In this document: positions 9,622 to 22,173 of the stretch, one piece after another
How the letters are laid out: the number at the start of each line of letters is the position of its first letter
Position numbering within the stretch: the stretch's first letter is position 1
Source: Taudactylus pleione
Lineage: Eukaryota; Chordata; Amphibia; Anura; Myobatrachidae
Direction: 5' to 3'
DNA: 64,000 bases
Assembly (NCBI GenBank): GCA_031769625.1
Contig: JAUIMM010000601.1
Span: 310,001-374,000, forward strand
The notes under the pieces: model-generated
Told to the model about the DNA's origin: nothing
The model's database searches: none
Seen by the model: the letters and a program-made list of their open reading frames with translations, nothing else
Position numbers and translations under genes: made by a program

Positions 9622-12139
9622 TTATCTCTGTTGGTCTGAAAAATGAAAATGTATCTCTCTTCTTTTCACTTGATTGTAGCCTTGTTTAATAGTTCGCCTA
9701 ATATATCCTCTCTTCTGTAACCTATTGATTAGTTCTTCTGATCTTTTCTCAAATGTTCTTAATTTGATACAGTTCTTTTGAGTTCTTAGAAATTTTTCTC
9801 TCAGTATTCCTTTAATAGTGACAGGAAAATGGGAACTGTTAGCATGCAGGATACTATTGGTAGCAGTCTGTTTGCGAAACATGTCTGTAATTATTTTCCT
9901 ATCCTCTGTTACCTTAATTTTCAGATCCAAGAAGGTCACTGTCTCCTAACTAATTTTACTAATGAGTTTCAAATTAATATAATTATAATTCAGAATATCA
10001 ATGAATTCCACTAGTTCTTCTTTTGTACCTTTCCATATAATGAAGATATTGTCAATATATCTAAACCATGATGTTATATGTTCATTATATTGGTGATTCT
10101 CCCCTGAGAATACCATCTCCTTCTCCCACCACCTGAGGTACAGGTTAGTATGCATTGTAGCACAAGTTGTGCCCATTGCTGTACCTCAGGTTTGCAGGTA
10201 GTATCTCTCATTGAAAGTAAAATAGTTTTTGGTCAAGATGAAATCCAAAAGCTGTTAAATAAAGTGACTGAAATCACAGTTTTTTTCCATATCAAGGACA
10301 AACGTTGCTGCTTTCATGCTCTGTTTGTGATTAATACTCATGTATAGTGACTCCACATCACATGTAAACAGCCATGTATTTGGAGTGACTAATACATTGT
10401 GGATTTTCCCCAAAATGTTCAAAGTGTCCCTTGTATAGGATGGCAATTCCAGGATAAATTTACATAGATGTTTATACACAAAAATGCTCGCTTTTTCCAT
10501 TAGCCCACCAATGTCCAATGCTATACTGTAGATCTTCCTGGTGGTTGTTATAAGTTTTTGGGCCAGGCATACAAAGTTGGGACTTTGGGATATTCCACTC
10601 TTAGATAATCTCTCTCATTCTTTGTAATTATTCATTGGATGAAGTTCCTCTCAATAATTCTCTTATATTCACTAAGAAATTTAGCAGTGGGGTTGAAAAT
10701 TAGTCTTTCATAGCAGTTAGTGTCTTCAAGCTCTCTGAGAATTTCTTTGGTGTAATCTTTTTTCCTCCATAGCACAATGTTTCCCCCTTTATCTGAGGGC
10801 TTAATTTCAATGTAATTCCATTTTTCTATTTCTTGTAGTGCTAGATATTCCAATTTAGTGAGATTAAAGTTATTCCTCTTGCCTCTCTGTTTGTATATCT
10901 TCTCTAGATCTTTAGACACTAGTTCCATATAGATTTTCACCTGGAGACATATTTGGGGTTGGGAAAAAAGGTGGATTCTTTCTTCAAGGACTCATCTCTT
11001 ATTTTGTCTGATCATGTATCTTGGTTTTCTCTGAGCAATTCTTCCAGTATGTCCAAAGCTTTCATGTCTGTTTGATCAGTTAGTGTAGGTCCCATCCTAT
11101 TATTATAAGGGTAGACCTCTTTCAATTTTTCTTTATTAGCAAAAAACATTTGAGAGACTATTTCTTGTGAACAGGTTGAGATCTTTCTCAATCTCAAATC
11201 TGTTCATAGATTTTGTGGGAGAAAACGACATTCCTTTTAAAGAACTTTATAGTGATAATTATTTAGTTCTTTGTCTGTGAGATTTCCTATCTGTAAAGTC
11301 TCATTCTTTATCACTTCCTGAAGGTTCTGTTCCTCCTCTGTGGATTTGAACACCATTCTCCTCTCTCTCACTCTCTCTCTTTCTTTGATTTTTGCCTCTT
11401 TCCTCCCCTCCTTGTCTTTCTGTATTACCTGTGTAATCTAAAGGTGTTTTGTGTCCTAATCCTAAAAAATGCTGATCTCTCATTCCTTGGTATGGTAAAT
11501 TAATTTGTAAACCATCTGAAGTTTCTCCTTCCAATGTTTCAGGTTCTGAGGTGGAGTATTTAAATGTATTCCTTTGGTTATTACTTCTCTGTGTCCTCTT
11601 CCATTTAAAGATGCTATTCTTAATGTAGTCATTTTTGTCACATAGGAATTTGAGCTCCTTTCTTTCTATTAAATTCTTCTCAAATTTTTCTACTTCTGTT
11701 TTGCATTTTAAGTAGGTTTTTTTAAATAGATCTATCCCCTCAAATTCTTTGAGTTTCTCTCCAATCTTAGTGATTTCTTTGTTATATTGTTCCAAAATAA
11801 TTTCTTCATGTTTGATGAGGATATAAATTAGTTCCCTTTAGCATTTCAGGAGACTTATATCCCATTCTCTTCTCAAGGGTTCCTCCAATACAAAGGCTGG
11901 TAAATCTTTTGGTCTCTGGATGTCATATTGTTCTTTTGATAATTTTCAAACATAGTTTTGTTCCAGAAGGTCTTTGTCTGTTTTATTAAGAGATATTTAG
12001 GTTCAATGAGATCACTATTCCAATTTGTTCCCACAGTTTCATCCCCTCTGTTGACAGTACCTCCAAAAATGGAGCAAGCCTCCATTTTCCACTTGTCTTG
12101 TCTGTTTAGTAAGTATTGGCTAAGGCTAAATGAGAACAT
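9622..12139 (-). pseudogene. PLE B reverse transcriptase relic
   Basis: On the minus strand, in order: an N-terminal charged region (11,301-12,139), ALQEIEKWNYIEIKPSDKGG (10,632-10,940; the KPADKGG block), WLFTCDVESLYMSINHKQS (10,255-10,518; RT motif A, DVxSLYTxIPH), WFRYIDNIFIIWKG (9,946-10,176; motif C, YIDD changed to YIDN) and a thumb-like part with FLDLKI (9,622-9,939). Frameshifts and stops separate the pieces. The family normally has about 800-1,000 residues; most of the RT is represented here. The YIDN change alone would probably hurt catalysis. Assignment to Penelope-like RT is confident from motif order. Confidence 0.85.
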
Positions 12140-12270
12140 ACTGGATTTTTTTCAGGTTGCACTAATATGTACAGAGACAGTATGTAATTTTGACACCATA
12201 ATATTCTCCAAATTCCTATAGTGCTGGGATCCAGCAGACTGATCCAGTTTCAGTCTATAATTAGTAGATT

Positions 12271-12470
12271 CCAAACCTAACTAGGATGGTCCTGCACTGA
12301 TACATATATATTTAATAATGTCAGATCCAGATAGTTAGTGATATACTATTTATTGATGACCCAAGTACTCCATTTATAAATTGTGATCATTAAATATATT
12401 TTTCAATACTGTCAAAGTGCTTCCTGACAATCTTGTGAAAGTACAATATATTTGACACTGAGAGAAAAAA
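12271..12470 (-). repeat. Terminal direct repeat of PLE B, proximal (5') copy
   Basis: Same orientation and about the same length as 7,796-7,996, beginning CCAAACCTAACTAGGATGG and ending GACACTGAGAGAAAAA. It lies just upstream (on the minus strand) of the RT relic. Confidence 0.7.
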
Positions 12471-13714
12471 TACTAAATTATTTTAAAAAAATATATTATC
12501 CACTGATAAGAACAAAATGGAATGTGAGAAACAAGCATGCCTATTATACAGACATATGGAAGATCTAAGAAGAATTAATGGACTCATAACCCACCACTTA
12601 AGAACATTTTCAATAGGATAAGGGATAGTAAGTGGAAGCTATGGTAGAGAGGCCTATGATAGAAACCTTTTGATAAACTTAGATCTAATAGAGATGGCCC
12701 TAATGTGTATCCACTTTGGAGATAAAAGGACAGTCTAAATATGTACTTTTGGTTACATGACCCATTTTCTGTGAATATTTACACAAATTAATTATTAATA
12801 TATGAAGGTATTACTGTTTTGTATCATAGAACTGAGGATGAGCATGGTATATTAAAATGTTAAATTGACCCCAAAAAACAAAGAGAATATAAAGGAAGAA
12901 ATACACACAGATTCACAATTTGAGGGTATTTATGGATTACAATAACTTTTTAAATGGTTACACATGATTGTGTCACACTTTTAGGAGGAAAACAATATCA
13001 TCAATTTTCACTAGATCATTACTACACAGGAATTTATTTTTCACGTTTTTAGTTTGATGTGCACTAATTTTTATATTAAGGTACTTTATATGACACTATA
13101 TTTTTTTCATCTCTATATGTTTCTAGGGTTAAGATAATGCCATGTGAAGGTGCTAGTAGTATTATAAAAATTCACTGGGATTAAGAATATACCACATTGC
13201 ATTAATTAAATCACAAGGAAATGTAAATTTAGGATACTAGGGCCCCTGATTATAAACCATTTTTATTGGAGCAATAGGATCACTCAGAGTTCAGTATATA
13301 CTGTAATTATATTTAAGTTATAGAGATAATTCTACATATGAAAATACAATTTGTTAAATGGATGCTTTGGTACCCTTTGAAGGATTAAGACAGATTGAAT
13401 AAATATAGATACTATCAATAATATGTGAACATTTTGAAAATAATAAATATATTAGTTCTAAAGGGGGAGGAGCATTAATTCAATAGGATATATTATCCAC
13501 TGAAGAAAGTCATTCATGTTTACTAGAAAAATATGTGGCGATAACCAGAAGTATTGCTAGAGAATAAATACATTAATTACATCTTTTTAATATGAAATCA
13601 TCTCAATAATGATAATGAAGATGATGATAATGAAAAGAACATTAGAAAATGGATAGGGGGTAAGAGTCATTACATATAAATAAATTGATTATGATACAGA
13701 GTATTTTTGAATCA
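12471..13714. other. No recognised feature
   Basis: AT-rich spacer between PLE B and the inverted 3' fragment, with no readable coding motif on either strand. Confidence 0.4.
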
Positions 13715-14480
13715 CAAGGGTTATAATTATTAGTGATGTAGATAAAGAAATGGAGCTGACAGTGCTTTTATTAAAGGTAACTATTATGCACACACTATGG
13801 AACTATTGAAGAGGATTCTGTAGGAAGGATTACCATATGTCACTAAATAACTGACCTAGCACAATTAACCAAATGTAGTAGAAATATATAAGATGTAAAG
13901 GGTTTTTAATTGATATTTAGGTTAATTTTGAAGATACACACACAAAAAAAAAATAAACTATCAATCCTCCTATAACTATAACTTGGTTAGAAAATAAACA
14001 GACAAAAGTTGGTACGAATAGGTTATTTCGAATGGGAATCCTGATGAGTAACTAATTTGGTGGAGGTTTGAAGCTGTATTGGAAATTTACCAATGTAGCT
14101 TTCCTTGAAAAACTATGTGGAAAAAATAAATCGGGGAAGAACTCTCAGAGTTATTATACTGTCATAAAAAAGGGAAATGAAAATAGGTAAAATAAATGTC
14201 CATTTAGACTAGGAATAACTGAATAAAATTTGTACATGAGGATACAATCATACCAATTAAGCCCCTTCTTAACACCATGTGAAAAAATACATGATTCCGC
14301 AAAGATCTACGAACCGCATGAGATTGATAATATTAATTTATTGGGAACGCCATATCTAAAAGGATAACCAAATCATATACAGTTGAAATAACTAATTAAT
14401 CACATTAATTGATAAATATTAGGTCTTAATTGGCCACATTCAATGGACATGTAAGATAGGAATCTCTGTGATGTCAGTAC

Positions 14481-15401
14481 ATTGAATATGCAGAAAGAAA
14501 AGTGACCACCCAATCAGAGTAAAAGTGGGACATATAAATTTGAACTGACTAATAGGATGCATTAAGACGATATAAAAACCGGACATGGCGGACACTCAGG
14601 TTGCACTGCCTTGAGAAAGTAGCCCGTTGGCAAAATGGACGTCGGCATTCAACATGCTCATGCCGTTCCAGGCACTGTCATATGCTGACAAATGTCATAA
14701 TGTTTATTAAATAATCAAATTGTATACTGAAATTCCGGATGATCTATATAAGGGCAGAAGTGACTAAAAGCTATGAGGGGATTAATAGAAACACTCAGCA
14801 TATAAAAACACAAGGTCTGAATTCCTAAGTGACTAACAGACCCCAAACAAATTATAAGGGGATAGCAGTTACGACAATATATCCCATATGTGACATGGTA
14901 ACTAACAAGCAGTGATAGAGAGATATGAGAAGCGAGATGTGTAGTTGCCTATTTGCATAGCAACAGAGTATCACTATAATATTGATACAAACAATAGGAA
15001 TGGCCACATTATAGAGCTCCAGAATTGAACTATGAACATACATGCCAATATTTTGCAATTCAATGGATGATTGAAATTATAGTTCTATGTGAGATATAAA
15101 ATGTCTGGGACAGATATATAAGTGGAAATGAGCCATAAGTAAGAGTGGCAAAGATAGTAATCACAGCCAGAAATGAGAGTGACAAAGATATCAACCACAA
15201 GATCACTATAACATAAACCAGCACATTAACCATATACTGACTCTTTGATAATATTGCTGAAGACAGACACAAAACAGGTATCACATTGTATTTGCCCTGA
15301 GTTATAAATAAAGAGTTACTCACCGGAGCAAAGGATATTTGATACTGTTATATTTAGTAACATTTAATTACCAGGAAACAAATAAATTGTTATCGATGTT
15401 G
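14481..15401 (+). mobile_element. Insert in the PLE B fragment, PLE terminal-repeat-like
   Basis: The inverted paralogue at about 8,375-8,395 reads GATGTCACAGTACCATTAG without interruption. Here the left side ends GATGTCAGTAC (14,480) and the right side resumes GGTCACAGTATCATTAG (15,401), so about 920 bp was inserted with a short, slightly mutated duplication of GTCACAGTA. It contains a hammerhead-like motif at 14,607-14,647, which points to a PLE pseudo-LTR-type insert. No coding motif seen. Confidence 0.55.
14607..14647 (+). ncRNA. Hammerhead-like motif 1
   Basis: TGCC, then TTGAGAA (core CUGANGA with two changes), one extra A, a hairpin with GCC/GGC, then AAAATGGACGTC, then GGCA. The outer TGCC and GGCA pair perfectly, forming stem I. 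The GAAA box is altered to AAAA, so cleavage activity is doubtful. PLEs are known to carry hammerhead ribozymes in their terminal repeats. Confidence 0.4.
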
Positions 15402-15677
15402 GTCACAGTATCATTAGTCATTTCCAAGAAAATAATGAACTTTATTATGACCATGTAACAATAGAATCACTGGTAAACCCAGTGCCATATGAGTTGCACA
15501 CATATTGTATAAATAAAACCCCATATTTAGATTACTAAAACAAAGTAGTATACAGTTGTAACACATGGAATGACCAATGACAGGAAGAATCCTTTTTTAA
15601 TTACATTTTCTATATTACCAAACACACACTTGTCTATATCTTGATTTTATCTTATATTTTGCCTAACTTTTGGACAA

Positions 15678-16431
15678 TGCAGTTTTAACGAATAATAAAT
15701 ACATGTTTGTCTATATAACCTGTAAATGCCCTTCCAAATGCTGCCAAACATTGCCAGCTGGGACTAAATGGCAGTTGGTGTGGCTCCCCTATTTAAATTT
15801 TGAACTGCGCTGCAGTCCAACCTCTGTAGGCGACACTGCCTATAACCCTTTTTCTTTATAACTTCTCTGTAACTACAATATGCATTGTACTTCTTCTGTA
15901 AATAAAGTATTCTTTATTAGTTTATTTCATATACTATATGCTCCAGAACCCAGTCTTTGATGAAGCTATTATATCACTAAGGTTATGCTATATCCATTTT
16001 TTGTTACTAAAAGCAGGGGGAGACCAGCTAACTGCATGGTAGTCTGTGTTGCCGTGCCTGCAATATTATAGAGTGTACTCTATAACAGTTATAGATTGCA
16101 AGAAGCTTGAGGAGACCAAACTAACTGTGTGGGAGTTTGTGTTACCAAGCTTGTGTAGTTTTAATAGAGTGATAAATTATCTGTGGATCCTCTGATTACC
16201 ATTTGTGGTGGCAGTTAAAAAGATAAGCAGATGGTACAATAGGCAGAGAGATTGAATATTCAATGTGAGTATTATATTCCACTCTGCCCTCTTTGCATCT
16301 GGACGTGGGGATCTGTGCGATTGCATTCCTGATACCAGTGTGATACAATCAAGGTGATTTAAATTACTGCCTCTAGTCATAGTCAGCCATAGTCAAAGGG
16401 CAAACATCAGAGATACCTACTGGGGTCCCTA

Positions 16432-16433
<2 letters not shown>
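15678..16433. other. No recognised feature
   Basis: About 750 bp with no recognised element. Two loosely similar segments (near 16,015-16,055 and 16,105-16,145, around GAGACCA..CTAACTG..GGGAGTTTGTGTT) suggest an old local duplication. Confidence 0.35.

Positions 16434-16491
<58 letters not shown>
16434..16491. repeat. (TAA)n microsatellite
   Basis: Uninterrupted TAA repeats, about 18-19 copies, starting after GGTCCCTAATAG. Confidence 0.95.
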
Positions 16492-17289
16492 TGTTATTTT
16501 TATTAGAATAGTAATACTCTGTATCCCTTTTGGTAGAATGATAGTAATAATTTCTGCTCCCTTAAAAATAATATGTGTTTACTTTTTTAGAATAGCAATA
16601 ACATGTTTCCCTTTATTAGAATATTAATAATGTATGCCCTCTAATAATAAATACAATTTCCACTTTAGTATATTAAATAATTAATTTATGACAGCTTTCT
16701 TTTTTAATAATAAATAATTTATCTCCATATTTGTATGTAGTGTAATGCAATATAGCGAAGTGTAGTCACAATGTAAAATTGTAATAATCTGTGCATACTT
16801 TTTAAACATAATGGGGTTGAAGATTAATGGTACACCTGGATTATATGAAATCCAGAGCGGAGTAATCTCTTCAAATCATTGGTATTACCCAGTCTGATGC
16901 AAGAAAAAGTTCCTTCCGAAATGGTATGAAGTGACACGGCAGAGTTATCCTGATTAGTGTGTGGCTCCAAAACACTTGCTGAGGCAATATCTATTGATGT
17001 GAATTAAAGTTTTTTAGAATTGCAAAGTATACCCCAATATTTAAAACAGCCTAAAACATTTCCCTGATATTATTAGCTTCTTCAGAGGCAAGAAACTTGT
17101 GCCGGATGTTTTAATTTCATCCACCTCTGAATCAGGCCCATTATTTACCTACAATGGAATGCTCCCAGAGATCCCAGCATGTTCTGTCCACTATGATCAT
17201 TTGATCTGCTCAACAGACTGGAGTAACAAAAAGTAGTCTTTTGTCTCTTATAAACCACAAAATGATGGACAGTGCACATGGGATGTAGT
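16492..17289. other. Unassigned, with a MITE terminus near 17,124-17,143
   Basis: AT-rich sequence. CTCTGAATCAGGCCC at about 17,128-17,142 is the same terminal repeat as the CTGAATCAGGCCC MITEs elsewhere in the window, but I could not find its partner end. This is probably a solo end or decayed copy. Confidence 0.4.
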
Positions 17290-17640
17290 TTTAAACCTGG
17301 TTGTCGGGATGCTGGCATTCAGAATGCCAGCACCAGAATCCTAACACCAGTCAGAATCCCATCACCAGTATCCTGACCACCGGCATCCTGATGGTAAGTA
17401 GTAGGGTTAGGGAGGTAGGGTTAGGGTTTAGGGTTAGGCCCTAGGCGGAGTGTTAGGGTTAGACACTATGGGGGAGGGTTAGGTTAAGGCTGCAGGGGGG
17501 AGGTTTAGGGGTAGGTGGTAATGGTTGGGTTAGGATGCTTACCAACAGGTGTCTGTATCCTAGCCCCCTCAGGATGCCAGCTTCAGGAAATTCTGACCAC
17601 CAGGATCCCGAGTGCCGCCTTCAGTACCCAACCCATGCAT
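17290..17640. mobile_element. MITE with telomere-like core, different family
   Basis: Ends rich in GGATGCCGG-type words (TTGTCGGGATGCTGGCATTC left, AGGATCCCGAGTGCC and GTACCCAACCC right). The core at 17,400-17,560 consists of GTAGGGTTAGGG-like units. Related in style, but not in end sequence, to the elements at 4.2 and 6.2 kb. Confidence 0.6.
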
Positions 17641-17819
17641 ACAGCAGACATTTCCTTTAAACTACATATCAGATGGAAATAACAAAGGAAATAACAGAGA
17701 AATGCAAACATATCATCCACATCGGCAAATGTGTACCCTCTATGGAAAAATCATGTGAACTCTAGCAGGTCATCCATCAGGGAAGTTCATTAGCCTGGAA
17801 TGGAGCCGGTGCCCAAAAT

Positions 17820-17932
17820 ATTGGGCAATCAGGCAACAGATCGCGTAATGTGAACCGGCTGCCTAATATGTCAGCGCATCGGGCATTGCTTTGCTAGGTA
17901 CACACAGCTGTAAGTGTGTACCCAGCTTAAGA
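17820..17932. mobile_element. MITE remnant ending GTGTGTACCCAGCTTAA
   Basis: GGTACACACAGCTG and AAGTGTGTACCCAGCTTAA form an end like that of many vertebrate MITEs with TTAA-type target sites. Only the right end is clear. Confidence 0.4.
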
Positions 17933-19659
17933 ATGTTTAGAAACGAGTTGGAAACTAGGACACACACCACATCCCTAAACACAACAGCAATCAGATCTCT
18001 GCTTAAAAACCAAGGATGCAGATTAAACAAAATTTCTAATACTGAAGTATGTGTAATTTTTATTCATTTGGTCCTTGATAACAGTTTTTGTATGTCATTG
18101 TTGCTATGGAGTTTTGGAGTTTTGACATAATATTAATTAAATGTAGCTTATTCAACACTCTGTACTAATTGCTTAAATGTTATTGGTTTCATGTGGCACA
18201 ATACAAACTATTCATAGCAATAATAGCAAAATATAGATAAGGGTATGTGGAAAAATGGATTCAGTAGGTTGCTCAATGAACATGCAAAATGTGTACAGTA
18301 TAGTCTTTTTTCATTAAGTTTTAAGTTGTTAAGGAAAAAAGCAGATATATCTGTAATGCATTCTGACTTTTTACAATCATTGTCTTATAGCTTTAATACA
18401 GATATTGAGTAATAGGTAAAGTAGATACCCCTTGAAATATTTTCTTTCCCCTTGTAGTAACATTGTGATATTTGTGATAGTGCTTGTACAAAATCCTTCC
18501 ACTACACTCCTTGTGGAGTTATTGAAATGACCAGCAAAACAAACTGTATTGATTTTACTCAACTTTGAATGTTGGAAAACAACAGGTAATTTTGACATTA
18601 TCTTGGCATTCAACCTTCTAAAGTGCATAGTGCTTTTAGAGCTATGTGAAAAGGTCATTTCAATAATGGTATCGCTATAGCACATCAATTTTATTCAACA
18701 GCTGCATCACACTCTTTGAATGCCAACATACTACAATTATAAATAGAAAAGGTAGTAACAGATTCTAGACTTTTATTATAATTAATGCTGTTTATATGGT
18801 CAGTGAATACTTTGAAATTCTACTAGTTTTATTACATGCATTACATTTATATGCATAGTATGATTTTTATAGATTATAATGAAAAATATAATTAAAATAA
18901 TCTATTTGGAAAATGCAATATTTTATGACTTTTTTTGCATATTCCTAACAGTTATCTACTGTAATTTATGACATGAATTTTCCACTAATATCTATAATGT
19001 TTTGCAGTTATTTATAGTATATGCCTGCAACATAACTCATATTTAAAGATTTAGTGCCACCTGAAGTGGCTACAGTGCATGGGGTGGGGGTTAGGGGGTT
19101 TGTGATAGAATTAATGAAATGCCACAATGATAGACATTGCAGCTTCATACTGGTCATAATTAATCATCAAAACACTTTTAGCAGATATAACCATTATGTC
19201 TTGGGAAGAATTACTGCTATACACTAAAACTAAAGATTGTATTTCCCTCTTTCAAACAAGGGTGCCCACATAATTTTATGTTACTTGTTGCGTGATATAG
19301 AGGGGCTTAAAATCCCTACTATCAATTTTAACATTTTTATTTCTTTATATTACATTGCAGACAGTTTTTTTGTGCATGCCAGCAGCACTTCCTGGACTGC
19401 CTGATGGATGCCTACATGTCCCTTTTGATCATTCCGGAATGGTGGAAAAGGTAAAAAACTTTATTTTTTTTTTGCAGTCCTCACACAGTGGACGAGTCAC
19501 ACTCATTCTCCATAGCTTTAGTATACATGCAGATGACAAGTGGGACTCAACATCCATAGCCAGAAAAGGGATTAAAGATACATGGCTTGTATTAGAGTTG
19601 TGCCCAAGCCCATGTTTTGGATGGATCTTATGCTTTTTAGCAACTGTGCATGAGTTTGA
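17933..19659. other. No recognised feature
   Basis: About 1.7 kb of AT-rich sequence. The frames at 17,891-18,130, 18,377-18,688 and 19,355-19,708 show no domain, codon bias or splice context that would support a gene. Confidence 0.4.
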
Positions 19660-20858
19660 TATATATGAAAAAACAGCCGGTGTGTCAGGGGGTATGGGTA
19701 TTATATGACAAGGTTCGTGTATTAAAATAGACAAATTTATTGACAATTAAAATATAATAAATAAATATGCATATGTCCCTGGATAGTCTAATGAAAAAGA
19801 CTGTGCATTATATCACATTAGTAATCTTTCTGTAGAAATACCATGGTCCAAATTGAATGGCTGCTGGCCCGCTGGCTGTAAAAAGATTGTGTCCAAAAAT
19901 TGGAGATACAGATTGATACACTTGTCACCACTGTGTTATAAAGTATCCTTTGAGTAGCAGGAGAAATATTTCAAATAGCCCAGTGTTGCCTTTTATATGG
20001 ATGAGCGGTCTATGATACGGTGTCACGATGGAAAGCTCTCACCTGTTGTCTAGGGAGCTTGGATCTCCGTATGATGGCTCTGTCTGTAGTGGCAGCAATT
20101 CCTGTGATGAAGAGACTCAGTCCCCACGAGCAGCTTGCAGCATGAAGCGCAGGAGGAACGCTTCTTGGAACATAGAAGTAACATCCTATGCTAATGTACA
20201 TGACAGAAATGACCATTCACTTAAGATTGTAGGGTTAGAACATATCCCCCCAACCATCTGAAAAGGCGATAGATTTAGATCCTTATGTCATCAGGAGCTA
20301 TTTTGGATCTTCCAAATGAATAGCTTATATCCTGATGGGTTAAATGAACAAATAGAATTAAATTCTGTGTTCTGAGTCCTCTGTCTTTCCATCATGCTTT
20401 ATAATATTTTTAGTATACTTGCATGTTATATATAATCTTTTTTACTTTAATATTATGTATTATTTATCAATATACCACTAGGGTTTAATCTACTTACTAT
20501 TATAGATTAATTACCCAAGATAATATACATGCACATATGTATATTCTGTGTGGTTTTACTATGTGCAGTATATTTTATAACACAGTGGAGACAAGTGAAT
20601 CAATCTGTATCTCCAATTTTTGGACACAATCTTTTTACAGCCAACGGGCCCGCAGCCATTCAATTTGGACCATGGTATTTCTACAGAAAGATTACTAATG
20701 TGATATAATGCACAGTCTTTTTCATTAGACTATCCAGGGACATATGCATATTTATTTATTATATTTTAATTGTCAATAAATTTGTCTATTTTAATACACG
20801 AACCTTGTCATATAATACCCATACCCCCTGACACACCGGCTGTTTTTTCATATATATT
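19660..20858. mobile_element. 1.2 kb element with about 285 bp terminal inverted repeats
   Basis: 19,660-19,944 is the reverse complement of 20,573-20,858 at roughly 95% by eye (ATATATGAAAAAACAGCCGG at the left tip, CCGGCTGTTTTTTCATATAT at the right tip; inner ends GTGTTATAAA/TTTATAACAC). The 628 bp spacer holds a 78-codon frame (20,028-20,261, starting MESSHLLSRELGSPYDGS) that I do not recognise. Long arms with a unique middle suggest a foldback-type DNA transposon or an inverted PLE arrangement; I cannot decide between them. Possible flanks are GAGT on both sides. Confidence 0.7.
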
Positions 20859-21156
20859 GTACTCTTGTTATTGGGACTGACTATCCCTTTCAGCCGTGCT
20901 GCCTCAGGGGTGTAAATTTACCCGTTTAGCGCCTGGATACCTTTTTCCCTTTATGTACATGAGTCTGAGCCTGTATATACAATTATTTCAATGACTGTGG
21001 GTGATTTAGAGTCTTAGGCATCTTAGGTACAACTCCACTTGCAGCATAGTAGATGGAACTGGGCATCACCTGTGTTCAGGTGTGTCCTCATACATCTAGC
21101 CTCCTTGCACATTAAACAGCCCTTCTAATTCCACCATGTGCTGAGCATTTTTTTGG
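20859..21156. other. No recognised feature
   Basis: Short spacer between two inverted-repeat elements, nothing identified. Confidence 0.4.
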
Positions 21157-21464
21157 GCGACTTTTTACCTTCAAATGTGTCTTATTCACAGATATGCGAA
21201 TAGATAGCACAAGCAGCTTCTGTTGGTTAAATTGATATGCAGCATGCCTATGTTCTGTGTGCGTCTGCAGGTGTATCTGCATGCAAAGCGCTATGTTACA
21301 GTGTTACAGCCACTGACACTGTAAATTGGTATTCACATGCAGATACACCCGCAGATGCACAGAGAACATAGACATGCTGCATATCAATTTAACCAACAGA
21401 AGCTGTTTGTGCTAGTTCTTCATATCACTGTGTCAATAAGATGCATTTGAAGGTAAAAAGTCAC
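21157..21464. mobile_element. Near-complete palindrome MITE (308 bp)
   Basis: GCGACTTTTTACCTTCAAAT on the left and ATTTGAAGGTAAAAAGTCAC on the right. The arms continue inward almost to the middle (AAGCAGCTTCTGTTGGTTAA with its complement, TGCAGGTGTATCTGCATG with its complement). No coding capacity. Superfamily not determined. Confidence 0.75.
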
Positions 21465-21807
21465 ATGAAAGATGCTTGGCGCTAGCAAGGCACAAGGATC
21501 TCCCGCGTTATGTGTGGCACAACTTGTATCGCATGGAGGATAGATGTATCTGTGACATATCTGTATTTACATGGAGAAAAGGTGTGCTCCTGGGGTGTTG
21601 TAGGCAAGTAGATGGAATTTCAGGCTATTCAAAGGCCAGTGTATGCAAAGCTCCATTTGGTTTTATATGAATCTTTTGCACCAAGGGTAGGGCTTTCCAT
21701 TATGTGCACTAATTGTGATTTTGGATAGTTAGATAGGCTTATGAAGGAAAATTAAATTTATTTTGGTATTAAGATTTTTGCAAATTTCCCAAACTTTTAG
21801 ATAAACA

Positions 21808-22173
21808 AAAATAGGATTTTGGTACTTACAGTGGAGATAAAGACAATGGTTATAGATGGATGGATGGATGAGTGTAGCTGGCACTTTAAATTTATAAGTG
21901 TGAGTGACTCCTCCCCCTCTATCCCCCCGAAGCCCCAGTTAGAGAATTGGAACCTGAGGAGATGGAACAGAATCAGAAGACACAACTGAGAAGTAATCAA
22001 ACATCAAGGACGGCAAAAGCCGGAAAAAAACATACATAATCACAGAATGTATTCAACATGAATAAAAAAATAGAACACAATGGTATGTAAAACAGTGCTG
22101 TGAGGGTGTCTAGTGTCCCCTCTGGAATCCGAGAAAGGGATTTTACTGGTAAGTACCAAAATCCTATTTTTTT
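21808..22173. mobile_element. Repeat with AAAATAGGATTTTGGTACTT termini
   Basis: AAAATAGGATTTTGGTACTT at about 21,808 and its complement AAGTACCAAAATCCTATTTT at about 22,152-22,171 bound 365 bp containing a (GGAT)n stretch and the word GGAGGAGTCACTCAC (reverse strand). Part of the same repeat, without the termini, is at 31,285-31,410. It lies immediately next to the DIRS relic and could be its terminal repeat rather than an independent MITE. Confidence 0.55.

Larger units (their letters stand above)
7796..12470 (-). mobile_element. PLE B: Penelope-like element with direct terminal repeats
   Basis: The coding relic (9,622-12,139, minus) lies between direct repeats at 7,796-7,996 and 12,271-12,470. 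The 3' non-coding part (about 8,108-9,620) is present again, inverted, at 13,715-15,677. A foreign insert sits at 8,959-9,431. The flanking direct repeats match the PLE pseudo-LTR arrangement known for the family. I found no GIY-YIG block in the 3' part; it may be lost or too decayed. Confidence 0.65.
13715..15677 (+). mobile_element. PLE B-family 3' fragment, inverted relative to PLE B
   Basis: Plus-strand sequence from CAAGGGTTATAATTATTAG (about 13,717) to TTTTGGACAATG (about 15,677) is the reverse complement of 9,620 down to 8,108. Shared landmarks include AGGTAACTATTATGCAC, AATGGGAATCCTGATGAGTA and CTTGTCTATATCTTGATTTT. It lacks the RT, so it is a 5'-truncated copy, which is common for PLEs. 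It carries its own insert at 14,481-15,401. With 8,108-9,620 it forms a long inverted repeat with an approximately 4 kb spacer. Confidence 0.75.

Noticed and set aside
19355..19746. Frames on both strands at 19.36-19.75 kb
   Set aside because: Overlapping on both strands, run into the inverted-repeat arm, no motif.
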